64,000 nucleotides of DNA, taken from Brassica napus (lineage: Eukaryota; Streptophyta; Magnoliopsida; Brassicales; Brassicaceae). The position numbers and the translations under genes are program-made. The stretch is from NCBI RefSeq assembly GCF_020379485.1, contig NC_063445.1:56879422-56943421 (forward strand), given 5' to 3'. Positions 32,901-44,660 of this stretch are shown piece after piece. Under the pieces are notes generated by a model. The model did not search any database and had not been told where the DNA came from. It saw only the letters and a program-made list of their open reading frames with translations. How positions within the stretch are numbered: the first letter of the stretch is position 1; the number at the start of each line of letters is the position of its first letter.

Positions 32901-35215
32901 GTATTATGAAGTTTTACTAAATTACAAAAAATTAAAAAGATGCTCATGTACCATGAAAGAGAGTTTAATATATATTAATACAAATTTAGAATGTGTTTAG
33001 AAATTTTAAAGCAACACTAAAGATCATAGGCTTCAGTATATAGAGCATTTACCGAAAAATTCAATATTTTCGTAGGGGTTAAACCACATAAATTTTGAGA
33101 AAAATTCAAAAATATGAAAATACTGTTTTAATGCATAGTTGCATCCTTTGCTAACATATGATGATGAAGTTCAAACAGGTTCGAAACTTTTGTTGTCTTC
33201 GTTTCTTTAGAAAATGACGATTTTATAGTGGTTAGTCCACCAATTTATGGAGTATTATGCAGTTTTACTAAATTAATTGACAAAAAATAAAACGATGTCA
33301 ATGTACAATGAATGAGAGTTTAATATACATTAATACAAATGTAGAATGTGTTTAGAAATTTTAAAACAACACTAAAGATCATAGGCTTCAGTATATAGAG
33401 CATTTACCGAAAAACTCAATAGTTTCGTAGAGGTTAACACATAGATTTTGCGAAAAATTCAAAAATATAAAAATACTGTTTTAATGAATAGTTGCATCAT
33501 TCACTAACATATGATGAAGATGAAAGAGGTTTGAAACCTTTTTTGTCTCCATTTTTCTTGAGAATAGAGATTTTATAGTGTTTAGTCCACCAATTTAGGG
33601 AGTATTATGAAGTTTTACTAAATTAATTGACAAAAAATTAAAACGATGTTTATGTACCATGAAAAAGAGTTTAATATACATTAATACAAATATAAAATGT
33701 GTTTTGAAATTTTAAAACAACACTAAAGATCATAGGCTTCAGTATATGTAGCATTTACCAAAAATTTCACTATTTTCGTAGGGGTTATTAACACATAAAT
33801 TTTCAGAAAAATTCAAAAATATGAAAATATTATTTTAATGCATAGTTGCATCCTTCACTAGCATATGATGAAGTTCAAAGAGGTTTGGAACTTTTGTTGT
33901 CTCCGTTTCTCTTGAAAATAGCGATTTTATAGTGGTTACTCCACCAATTTTGGGAGTATTATGCAGTTTTACTAAATTAATTGATAAAAAATTAAAACGA
34001 TGTTCATGTACAATGAAAGAGAGTTTAATATACATTAATACAAATGTAGAATGTGTTTAGAAATTTTAAAACAACACTAAAGATCATAGGCTTCAGTATA
34101 TAGAGCATTTACCGAAAAACTCAATAGTTTCGAAGGGGTTAACACATAGATTATGAGAAAACTTCAAAAATATGAAAATTTTGTTTTATTGCATAGTTGA
34201 TTCCTTCTCTATATGATGAAGTTCAAAGAGGTTTGGAACTTTTGTTGTCTCCGTTTCTCTAGAATCCGTTTCTCTAGAAAATAGCGATTTTATAGTGGTT
34301 AGTCGACCAATTTAGGGAGTATTATGAAATTCTACTAAATTAATTGACAAAAAGTTAAACGATGTCCATGTACTATGAAAGAGAGTTTAATATAAATTAA
34401 TACAAATGTAGAATGTGTTTAGAAATTTAAAAACAACACTAAAGATCATTGGCTTCAGTATATAGAACATTTACCGAAAAATTCAATATTTTCGTAGGGG
34501 GTTGGTTAACGCATAGATTTTGAGAAAAATTCAAAAATATGAAAATACTGTTTTAATGCATAGTTGCATCTTTCGCTAACATATGATGAAGTTCAAATAT
34601 GTTTGAAACTTTTGTTGTCTTCGTTTCTCTAGAAAATGTCGATTTTATAGTGGTTTGTCCACCAATTTAGGGAGTATTATGAAGTTTTACTAAATTAATT
34701 GACAAAAAATTAAAACAAAGCTCATGTACCATGAAAGAGATTTTAATATACATTAATACAAATGTAAAATGTGTTTAGAAATTTTAAAACAACACTAAAG
34801 ATCATAGGCTTCAGTATATAGAGCATTTACCGAAAAACTCAATATTTTCGTAGGAGGTTGGTTAACACATAGATTTTGAGAAATTCAAAAATGTGAAAAT
34901 ACCGTTTTAATGCATAGTTGCATCTTTCACTAACATATGATGAAGGTCAAAGAGATTTGGAACTTTTGTTATCTCCGTTTCTCTAGAAAATAGCAATTCT
35001 ATAGTTGTTAATCCACCAATTAGGGAGTATTATGAAATTTTACTATATTAATTGACAAAAATTAAAACGAAGCTCATGCACCATAAAAACGAATTTAATA
35101 TACATCAATACAAATGTAGAATGTGTTTACAAATTTTAAAACAACACTAAAGATCATATGCTTCAGTATATAGAATATTTATCGAAAAATTCAATATTTT
35201 CGTAAGGTTTCGTAT
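26983..35215. repeat. ~350-bp satellite array 2
   Basis: About 8.2 kb, roughly two dozen monomers of the same family and orientation as array 1. It begins and ends at the same flanking sequences as array 1, and both arrays contain the same private irregularity near their ends: a local duplication of TCCGTTTCTCTAGAA (about 12690-12715 and 34251-34280). The array was therefore duplicated as part of the large segment rather than amplified independently. Confidence 0.95.
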
Positions 35216-36272
35216 ACGAATATCAGAAGCATCCAAGAAGGACCGGACATCTTTTATCGTGTAAAGAATATATGAAAAATCTGAAAAGTTCTATTCCACA
35301 ACTACATTGAGCATTAGTTTCTGATTAAATTTTAATAAAAATATACTGAATTTGTAAATTGATTACTACTAGTACTAGTCATATCCATATCTGGAAAATA
35401 CAGGACCAATCGCAATAACTTTTAAAAAGAGCATAACATTTAGAGATGATTAACTTCACCTAAATAAAACAAATACAGTTAACTGAAATATGAAAAAAAA
35501 AATCTTAGTAAGATGGATGCAAGTCAAATTGAAAGTCGGTGGGAAACTGTTTGATCACTTTCATATGATCACGACTGAATCAATAAAGACACTTTTTATA
35601 GATTGGTGCAATTGATATTTTTAATTTTATCAATAATATACTATATCTTTTTATAAATTTCTAAATGATGGAAGTGCTATAAATCCAGAGAGATAAGAGA
35701 GACTGGAAAAGTTACTTTTGACGCCTGACGGATCTGATCAACATAACTAAACTATATGTAATTGCAATTATTAATGTCTACTTAAATAGTGCAGAATATT
35801 TCAAGCAGAGAATACCTAGATCAAGCATCACATGACACAACGCAACTTCGCCAGTCTCCAAATTGTCAGCCTTATATAATAGCCTCGCAACTCACAAGTA
35901 ACAACCACAAGATGCAAGACACACAACATACTCGGCTCGTTTTTGTTTGCAAGGCTTATTCCGATATGTTAAATTATTAGTAGACTGTAGAGTCGTCAAC
36001 TCACCTAAAGGCTAAAACCACATGCTTAATAACAAATAAATCTATTTTATATGGGGGGAATTCAATTATTTTCTTAATTATATCCCAAAGACATGATTTA
36101 AGAAATGTATACTATTTTAAAGACCCACACCAAATACCGAGTTAACCCACTATAAAACGCAAAGTTGTCTCTGTGATCTCTCTGCTCAATCATTCACATT
36201 TAATAAATAGTTTTCACTCCTCTCAACAGAGTTATTCCTACTAGTAAAAGTTCTAGCTCAGATCTAATCTCA
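35216..36272. other. Intergenic region and PROPEP1 promoter
   Basis: 35216-35930 duplicates 13641-14396. Beyond that is the PROPEP1 upstream region: a TATAAAA box at 36151-36157 and one W-box core in reverse (GTCAA, 35995-35999). A 63-codon frame near 35789 is not supported. The leader from about 36180 to 36272 is pyrimidine-rich. Confidence 0.6.
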
Positions 36273-37039
36273 ATGGAAAAATATGAGCGACTAAGTGAAG
36301 AAGAAACTTATTGGTGGATGATACCATTTAAGTTCCTCGACCAAACCCTTAAAGCTATCTTCAAGTGCCTTGGTCTTCTTCATCATGAATCCCCATCTAC
36401 GAAAACGGAGTCGTCTCCGGTGACTTCAACCCAACCGGTAAGCTTTCTTTAACAATATTTATCGATTATTCAAGTGATTATTAGGGATTAATATGGGATT
36501 CTTATTTTACTGGTTTTGTGTGTATGCTAAATTGGTCGTGCATGAGTGTTGACTAATTTAGGGAGAATCACTAAAATAAATTCCGTTTAAAATTTCTTCT
36601 TGAGAAAGTTCTGTTTAAAATTTAGAATGATGTTTTGATCAAATGTTTTGGAAGTATATTTTAACAATTTAATGGCGCTTATAAGTATTTTATTATTTTG
36701 TTTTCAGTTATTTATTCAGCTATTTATATTTTCTAAGAAAATAAAATTTATGATATACTGTTAGAATTATTTTTATTAAAACATCAAGTTAAGTTGGATG
36801 AGAAATTTGATCGTGTTATGAAGGTTAATGTCAGCCAAGTAACATTTTGAATAATAAATTTGCAGTTACAGCAGGAAGAAGAAGAGGAGGAGGAAGATGT
36901 TGTGATGGAAGAAAACGTCATTATAACGAGTAGGGGGAGTAAAACCCTTGCGACGAGTAGAGGGGTGAAAGCAAAGACAAAGAAGAAGGAACAGAAAAGC
37001 TCGGGCCGGCCTGGCCAACATCACAAATACGATCTTTAG
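36273..37039 (+). CDS. Plant elicitor peptide precursor (PROPEP1-like)
   Basis: Two exons, 36273-36437 (55 codons) and 36866-37039, with a GTAAGC donor and a TTTGCAG acceptor; 112 residues. The N-terminus (MEKYERLSEEE, then FKFLDQTLKAIFKCLGL) matches the amphipathic PROPEP N-terminal region. The middle is Glu-rich and the C-terminus Lys-rich, ending KSSGRPGQHHKYDL. SSGRPGQ is the core of Arabidopsis Pep1. Known: PROPEPs lack a signal peptide, sit at the tonoplast or in the cytosol, are cleaved by metacaspases on wounding, and the released Pep binds receptor kinases PEPR1/2 to boost immunity. Odd: the Asn that ends Pep1 is His here, with a KYDL extension. A nearby in-frame acceptor would drop LQ. 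It lies next to another PROPEP and downstream of FLOT3, as in Arabidopsis (At5g64900). Confidence 0.9.
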
Positions 37040-38008
37040 CTCATTTTATTTGCAGTCTAATGTGTTCTATTTACAGTGCACTCACTGTTATTTACGAAGT
37101 ACTACGTAACATCATTGTTAGTTGTATTTGTGTTTAATGATATTAAGAACTTATGCTAGTTCATCAATCTGAAAACAACATAAAAAAACTTTTTGTATTC
37201 CCAAATAATGTACAAGCTGAAAGAAATCTCTTAATACATTTTTTGAAATGGAAGAATTGTTTCTTCATCGTTGGCATGTAAGTGTTGTTGTACATGAATT
37301 TATAGTAGTTGATGTGATTTTGTTTTTATAATTGAAATTTGGCATGATAATTGAGTTCGGCAAAATAAAAATGTCCGACCAACCATAAGTTTCATAACCA
37401 ATACCATCAAATTATCTGTCCCTAATCAATGTTAAACTTTAGACGTACCGAATTACTGGATTAGAATAAGAGTCAACAGCTCGGCCGAACCCACATTAAT
37501 TATTGTTCGATAAGTCTATGCGTGTAAATCAACTAAGTTATCTTTATGGTTTATAGTTTATACATATCTGCAACACTACATTTTATTACAGCAAAACGAC
37601 AAAATGAATAAAGACATTTTAATTTTAAACTATAAATGATGGCGTGTATTTTTTTCTGATAAACTTAGTGGAACGACCAAAGAGAGGACTGCGTATCACT
37701 ACTTGTCTACTGGTTTAATCTTGCGACTGAAAAAACCTACAAAACTCAAAATCACTGTACCATTTTACGTATTACTAATCTTGTTCTAAAGTTGAAGGAA
37801 TTTTCTTAATCCAACATTTTAGTATAAGTAATATGTACTATATAAATATGACAAGTTTATATTTTCGAAAAAAGTTATAATGACGTATTGACGATGACCA
37901 TAACACAAATTCACAATGTGTGAACATGAGAATATTAAATACAAAGGTCACATGTAGCCAGGTAGGATGCTCTGTCCGAGTAACATATGTTTTTTTTCGA
38001 CCAAAAAA
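37040..38008. other. PROPEP1 3' region, intergenic
   Basis: AT-rich 3' flank; no gene, tRNA or bounded transposon recognised. Confidence 0.55.
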
Positions 38009-38781
38009 ACATATGGTTTTTATTATTTATCAAACAACATTTAAATATTCCTAGTGTCACAACCACGAGGAGCATGCAACACCAACTTCGAATAGAAAAG
38101 AGTATTTCATAAAATCCACAAGTCATTAAGCCATACGTGATGATAGGTCTCGCGTCACTGGAAGGTCCATAACTATTAAACAAGGTATGATGAGACATAA
38201 AATTGGAGTTCTTTATGATAAACACGACAATAATCATTATCTTCCAGTTTGTCTAAGGAACCACAATGGTAATACTAGTGGCCATAAATGCATTAAGCCA
38301 AAGGAATAATAAGAATTTTGATACTACTTTAATTTATGATACAAGTTCGAAACTAACTAACTATCACATATTTATCAGTAAAATCTTAAACTCATGTAAA
38401 AAAAAAGGATCCTTAAATTTAATTAATGGTGTTCTCATAACCATTTTATTTGTGTGCAAGAAGAAAAAGTATTTTGTCCTACCAATTATTTCTTAAGTTA
38501 ATTATAACTAGATTTCGATCCACGCAACAGCGCGAGTTTTTATTTTAATTTATTTTTATATAAATATTTTATTTTTAATTCTAAATTGGTATATATTATA
38601 ATATATATGTGTCTATCAATTTTTAAAACATAATAAGTTTACGGTATATTTTTTTCATTGAATAGATTATTTCAAACTTTCACAAGTATTTGTATCTTCT
38701 TCTATATATATATTTTCGGATTATTATTTCATTATTAAAATCGTAACTATATATATAAAGATTAGTAAAATATTGTTTTAT
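38009..38781. other. Duplicated non-coding block Z (copy 2)
   Basis: Counterpart of 15119-15887 with few differences; homology ends at ATTGTTTTAT. AT-rich; the part after about 38510 (GATTTCGATCCACGCAACAGCGCGAG) resembles a dispersed AT-rich crucifer repeat but could not be bounded. Confidence 0.6.
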
Positions 38782-39395
38782 TTTCATATTCAAAAATATT
38801 GTAACATTTCACAAATTTAGAAAGTTTTTAAAAAATTAAACTTTTCGCTTCACAGATTTATATTATCGAATAAATAATTAAAAATTTAGTTTTTGTTTAA
38901 TTTTTAAAATAAACCTTATAGTTTAAATTTTGTTTTCATTGGTTTAAGGTAGTAAAGATTAATCATTGTTAGATAATATGATTTTTGTTATTTAAAAAAA
39001 ATCTTCATAATTTTAAAATTTAACATCGACAAATATTTAAATAATTAACATATGGATGTATAATATTACAACATTAAATTATATCTATTTAATTTATACT
39101 ATCTATAAATCCAATGGATCATCTATTATTTAAATCTAATTATTGATTGCCCAAAATTCAAATGATAAGATTAGAGATTAAATGTAACGTGATTTTTTAG
39201 GAATAGGTCAATTAGGTTCATTTTAAAAAAAAATCACACATGAATCAAGGTTATGACTTCTATTTTAATATATAATATTATTTGATAAGAGCAACCCTAT
39301 TTCATATCATTGGTTGTGGTTATGATTTTATAAACCTCTTTATGATTAAAATGTTTATTTTTGTTGAATTTATTGATTTTTTTTTCTTTTTGGTA
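38782..39395. other. AT-rich intergenic region
   Basis: Long A/T tracts, no coding or RNA signal; may be the rest of the AT-rich dispersed repeat noted at 38510. Confidence 0.5.
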
Positions 39396-39890
39396 AAATG
39401 TTAAATTATTATACCAAGTTTTAAATTTTTTACAGAAGCACAGAAAAAACAAGAAACATAATGCATAAATGAAACTAAACAGAGCATCTAGAGACAAGCA
39501 GATTCAATTACGACAGACTATGGTCCTAGAGGCAGACAGGAGTAAGCGTAGCGTCGATGACCCAAGGGAAAGGAATGAGCGGACTGAGACCCCTGTTGCC
39601 GCGAGCACCCGGAGAGAAAGGCGGCTCAAACCTTGAAGCAACGAGTAAAAACCTACAGCTTCCGAGAAACCCAATCATCAATACCTTCACCAAGAAACAC
39701 ATCACGGAGCAACCAACTCATTCAAAATCGTCTCACCGACAGCACGAAGAGGAATAAGAGAGCTCCCGACGACGGTCAAAAGAACCACCGCCGCCGGAGC
39801 TGGGAAGGGAGGGCGATTAAGTTTTCTTATTCAGAGGATTTAGAGAGAAAAATTAGAGGAGAGAGATTTTCTTTATAACTAAAACATAAA
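39396..39890 (-). mobile_element. Possible LINE/retroposon remnant
   Basis: A 0.4-0.5-kb patch clearly richer in G+C than its surroundings. On the minus strand it reads from TCTCTCTCCTCTAA through Arg/Gly-rich frames (CCGGCGGCGG, GACGACGG) to a TTCTGTAAAAAATTTAAAAC-like A-rich end, the polarity of a 5'-truncated or rearranged LINE or SINE. No reverse-transcriptase motif and no certain target duplication. The plus-strand frames (39557-39757, 39633-39878) have no recognisable domain. Confidence 0.3.
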
Positions 39891-40231
39891 ATGGACGATT
39901 CATAATCATTTAATTAAATATTTCTTTCCTCTCGATAATATATCTCAGATTTTCTAAACAACAATTTATTTTCACTTTTATCAGTCAGCCAATTATTTCC
40001 GACATCTTTATATCCTAAAATCCCAATTATATTTTGATTAGTCTAAGATTATTTTTGAGGTGCTAGGTCCATCCCAAACATCCATTAACCTCTAGTAGAA
40101 TAGTATTACCCCGAACACAAAAAAAAAAAAAAAAAAAAAACTTTTGTCTTTATTTGAAATAATCAAAAGAATTCAACTGTACTACTAATTCAACATCTTT
40201 GGTTCAAACAAAAACCAGAGAAGTGCGTGTA

Positions 40232-40461
40232 TTGACTTTGACTAAGACCAGACGTTCCCACAGTCCCCACCGCACCACACTATACGTTGCTATTTTTTTG
40301 ACCGCATTAGATCAATGTCAACACTGTTATTTCATTTTACGTTTTAAGTTTTAACATACCATCACCAACTAGTTCAAAGTTGATCTTCACCTAACAAACC
40401 CGGTTTATAACAGACTCGGTCAAAAAAAAACAGACTCGGTCAACAAAAAAAAGAGTTGACC
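40232..40461. promoter_or_regulatory. W-box cluster upstream of PROPEP3-like gene
   Basis: Six TTGAC cores in 230 bp: TTGACT at 40232-40237 and 40238-40243, TTGACC at 40298-40303, GGTCAA at 40418-40423 and 40438-40443 (inside a short tandem CAGACTCGGTCAA repeat), and TTGACC at 40456-40461. W-boxes bind WRKY factors; such clusters are typical of pathogen- and wound-inducible promoters, fitting a PROPEP. Confidence 0.75.
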
Positions 40462-40599
40462 AACAACCTAGTGATGATACCTATCCCTTTTAAAGGAGTA
40501 GCAACTGCATTAACAAAGTTCCATCACAAACCAAACTACACACAATATCTCTCTCTCAAAGAACATTAACAAGAAATTTTTCTTTTCAAGAAATCAACA

Positions 40600-40887
40600 A
40601 TGGAGAATCTGAGAAAAGGAGAAAAAGGCGACTCTCATTGGATCTCATTCATGTTATTTGATCAATCTTCAATAACAACTCTTCTCTTGAAATGTCTTGG
40701 TCTCGAAAGTTCTTCATCCTCATCTTCTGGCTCTTCTTTGTCATCTCACAGTGAGGAAGAAGACGATATCGAGATGAAAGAGGATGAAGATGATATGACG
40801 GTTGAAACCACAGAGCAGAGGTTGCAGAAGAGTAAGCCTAAGCCTAAGCCAAAGCCAAGCCCAGGAAACGGAGGCAAAAAAAACTAG
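40600..40887 (+). CDS. Plant elicitor peptide precursor (PROPEP3-like)
   Basis: Single-exon 95-residue frame. The N-terminus MENLRKGE and the LFDQSS...LLLKCLGLESSSS segment match the PROPEP2/3 type. A Ser run, a Glu/Asp-rich middle (SEEEDDIEMKEDEDD) and a Lys-Pro repeat lead to the C-terminus KPSPGNGGKKN. Against the Pep consensus SSGxxGxxN, the first Ser, the central Gly, the second Gly and the terminal Asn are kept, but the second Ser is Pro. Role as for other PROPEPs: cytosolic precursor of a danger peptide sensed by PEPR kinases. The promoter has six W-box cores, so WRKY-driven, pathogen-induced expression is likely. A poly(A)-type signal AATAAA lies at 41037-41042. Neighbour of PROPEP1 as in Arabidopsis (At5g64905). 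Confidence 0.88.
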   Translation: MENLRKGEKGDSHWISFMLFDQSSITTLLLKCLGLESSSSSSSGSSLSSHSEEEDDIEMKEDEDDMTVETTEQRLQKSKPKPKPKPSPGNGGKKN

Positions 40888-41222
40888 GATTCATGTAAAC
40901 ATATACGTGTATATTATAGTCTATACATTAAATATACAAACACACACATATATACAGAATAAGTAAATGCAAATGCATATAAACAAAGCTGTAATATGAT
41001 TTTTATATAGTCATATGTTTCGAATGTCAGTCTGATAATAAAATCAAGTTTAGTGTTATTATTTGCTTACCGATTAACACAAGATAATCAGCTTCAGCAT
41101 GCATAGGCTTAATCGAATAGGCCTATTAATAATCAGAGTGACTGAACAAATGCAACCTTCAGCTTCAATGGGGTAAATAGTGATTAAACGGCCACATAGA
41201 CCGATTTTTTAATGCCTAAACA
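40888..41222. other. PROPEP3 3' region up to MULE
   Basis: 3' flank with AATAAA at 41037; no further gene. The 60 bp before the MULE (TAAACGGCCACATAGACCG) resemble an older dispersed repeat. Confidence 0.5.
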
Positions 41223-41561
41223 TATATTTTTGGGTTGGCTGCCTATAACCCATGGAGACTTGCACACGCTACCTATTCTCCCCCAAACTTCTTGGCTCTT
41301 GACCAATCCACCCAGAAATATGAATTCTCTTCATATCTCCCCCCCCCAAACTTTTTTAATCCCCCTCCCTAATCAATTTTGAAATCGAAATTAGAAATAA
41401 ATTAATTGCGTTTTGTAAATTGCGATTGCCCAATTAAAACAAAGCCCGACCCGAGATTAAAAATAAAACCCGACCCGAGTTAACTTACAAAAATAAAAAA
41501 GAATTGGAGATCAAACTGAAATTAGGTTTCTTGTCTCTGTTTCACGACACAAACGAAGAAC

Positions 41562-44121
41562 ATGACAGAGAAAGAGAGAGAGACAGAAACGAGAGAAGAG
41601 AATGTAGAGGAGAGAGAAGATAATGATGGGGAGAGAGAGACAGTGAGGAACGATGAAGATGGTACCATGGACGAAACCCAGACACAAAGTAGCGACCTGA
41701 GAAGCGCATTGAAGAGCCGTTCCACAGTGTGAAGAATGTTGAAGGAGCTGTTGTTGTTAGGTATGGAGAAATCGAAAGTCTGGATTTTAAGCTTGTTAAA
41801 CTTAAATTTCTTATTTGTTTATGTGTTGGCTTGAGTTTGAGTTGTTTTAATTTGACAGAGATGAAAGAGGTGAAATCGAAAGTGATGAAACCGTGGTTGA
41901 AACAGAGAAAATGGATTTCGAAGAAGGTTATGAAACTGAATATTAGTATGTGGAAAAGAAAAAATCTGGAAAAAAAGATAAGATGGATGAAGATGAGGAT
42001 ACTCTTGGTCGCTATTAGTTTGAGATCGAAGAATCAGTCGCTGAATTTGAGGATGAGGAGCTAACTGAAAGAAACGAGATACCAGAGAGTTCAGATGACT
42101 CTTCTGAGGATGAGATCGATGTGCATGAGAAGAGAATGAAAAGAAGAAGAAGTCATGATAGATTAGCTTTGGGGAGTAGCTACTACACCTTGTATGAGTT
42201 TAAAGAAGTTGTTTTGGAGTATGCTTTGAGCAAGAGAAGAAACATTTAGCAAGACAGGTGGGATAAGACAAAAGTCTCATTTGTGTGTGGCATCGGTAAG
42301 AAGTGTAAATGACGAATTTATTGCTCATATTATACTGAAAGTCAGAAATGGCTGTTGAAGACGAAGTACAAGTTTCATAGTTGCACTCCAGATGGGAAAT
42401 GCAAGTTGTTGAAAAGTCCGGTGATTGCAAGACTATTTTTGGATAAGCTGAGACAGAAAGCGGATTTGATGCCCGAGGAGATTCAACAGATTATAAAAGA
42501 TAAGCGGAAAATTGTCAGTACACGGAACCAGTGCCAACGAGGGAGACTTTTAGCTCTAAAATGGCTTGAGAAAGAGTACGAGGAACAGTTTGCTCATCTT
42601 CGAGGATATGCACAAGAGATCATGGTGACAAATCATGGTTCCACAGCCATTGTAGACACGTACAGAAACAAAGCAGGGGAAGATGTGTTTAGTGGTTTTT
42701 TATGTCTGCTTTGGGATTCTTCGGGACACTTGGAGAGGATATTGTAGGCCAATTATCGGTGTTGATGGTACTTTCTTGAAGAGAGCTGTGAAAGGGGTGT
42801 TGCTAACTGATGTTGGACATGATGCGAACAATCAAATCTACCCGATTGCTTGGGCTGTTGTTCAATACGAGACAACTGATAGTTGGCTATGGTTTATCAA
42901 GAAACTAAAACATGACTTAGTTCTACAAGATGAGAATAGGTTTGTCATCATTTCAGATAGATCAAAGGGACTAAAAAGTGCCATGGAGTCAGAGTTACCG
43001 AAAGCTGAACATAGAAAATGTGTGAAACACATTGTGGAAAATGTGAAGAAGAATCATGCCAAGAAAGACTTGCTGAAACCGAGGATATAGGATATTGCTC
43101 GGAGCTATACGAAGTCAGAATTTGACTACAATGTCAGGAAGTTAGAAGCATACAATTTGGACTTGTACAATGATGTTATGAAGGAGCTGCCGGAAACTTG
43201 GTCTCGATATGCTTACAAGCTTGGAAGCTGTTGTGAAGACGTTGACAACAACGCAACAGAGTCCTTTAACTCTACCATCACGAAAGCAAGAGCCAAATCA
43301 TTGGTCCCGATGCTTGAGATGATAAGGAGGCAAGCAATGGTACGCATCGCCAAAAGACACACCATACCGATGAGGCATGAGGGGGTTTGTTCAAAGTATG
43401 CAGCTGATCTGCTTGCAGAGGAGAAGAAAATCGCAGATGAGTGTGTGACACCTGCAACCCGTGGAGTCTTTGAGGTCACTGTAGATGCCAATTCATATAA
43501 TGTCAACACAGTAAGGCATACATGTTCATGCGGAAAATGACAAATAAGTGGAGTTCCGTATGAACACGCTTATGGAGCAATGATTGATAAAGGTTTGAAT
43601 GTTGATGAATATGTCTCAGGCTTCTTCTCTACACTTATGTGGCAATATATTTACAACACCAATCTAGAACCTGTTAGAGGACCACGAGTATGGATGAAGT
43701 CCGATTTAGGATTGATAGTTGCTCCTCTTGAGCCTGATCAACCTGGGAGAAAGAAGAAGAAGAAGCAAAAAAAATTCCCTAGGATAAAAGGCAAATTTGA
43801 ATCACCAACGAAGAAAAACAAGAAGAAGAAGAAGAAGAAGAAGAAGAAGAGGGAAGTGGAGAAGCTTGGAAGGGGTGGTCGGACAGTCCACTGTGGTTCA
43901 TGTGGCGAGGCAGGCCATAACGCCAACGGTTGTAAAGTCCATCCAAAGAAGAAGATGAAAAAGACACACCAAACAGTGGAAGAGGTATAATATCAATCAA
44001 ATTTCGAAATTTTTTAATGTATTTATCCTCATGTTTGGTTTTGTGGCAGGGCACTTCTTCTCATGTCCATGAAGAGATCAGACTTACACAGCCTACTCAA
44101 TCTACTCAAGCTCAAGATTAG
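41562..44121 (+). pseudogene. MuDR-type transposase, broken
   Basis: Reading starts inside the left TIR (Glu/Arg-rich MTEKERETETREE). Domains follow in order: acidic region; MuDR N-terminal domain (YYTLYEFKEVVLEYAL, about 42180-42250); MULE transposase core with IIGVDGTF (first acidic residue near 42763) and VIISDRSKG (second, 42956); TESFNST region (about 43255); SWIM zinc finger (HTCSCGK...VPYEHAYGAM, 43520-43585); Lys-rich linker; CCHC knuckle CGSCGEAGHNANGC (about 43890-43935). A final exon after an intron (about 43989-44050) ends at TAG 44119-44121. Lesions include stops at about 42247, 42310 and 43088, a TGA where Trp is expected in the SWIM finger (about 43538), and a frameshift near 42670-42735. 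Not functional. Confidence 0.9.
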
Positions 44122-44459
44122 TGGCTCTTTTATTGTAGTTTACAACTCTATTTTCATGTCTTTTGTGGCTTTTGTTGTTCTTTCAAACTCTAAATGAATG
44201 TACTTTTGTGGCTTTTGTTGTGCTTTAAAACCTGTTTCGTTTTGTTTCTATTCTTTATCTTACGTTTGTGTGCATAAACAAGTAACACTCATGTTTTAAA
44301 CTCAAGCATAACCAAGCATAACGAACATGATAATATCAGTTACGGAAACACATAAGAACATAATCTTGACACTGAAAACATAAGATAAGAGTCTTACATA
44401 AGTCCAAAAACATAATAGAAATTCATTACATAAAGAACATGATTATCTCAGTTCCTCTT

Positions 44460-44660
44460 CGTTGTCTCTCTCGCTCTCTCTGTTCCTCGTCATTGTCATC
44501 ATGTCTCTATGTTCTCGTCGTCGTCTTTCTATGTTCTCGTCGGCGTCGTGTCTCTCTGTTCCCATTGTCGTCGTCGTGTCTCTCTGTTCCCGTCGTCGTC
44601 TGTGTGTTCTTCATCGTGTCTTTGTGTGTTCTTGGTCGTGTCTCTGTGTGTTCATCGTTC
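44460..44660. repeat. CGTCGT/TCTCTGTTCC low-complexity minisatellite
   Basis: Imperfect repeats of TCTCTGTTCCCGTCGTCGTC type just inside the right MULE TIR; no matching stretch beside the left TIR, so it expanded on one side only. Confidence 0.7.
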
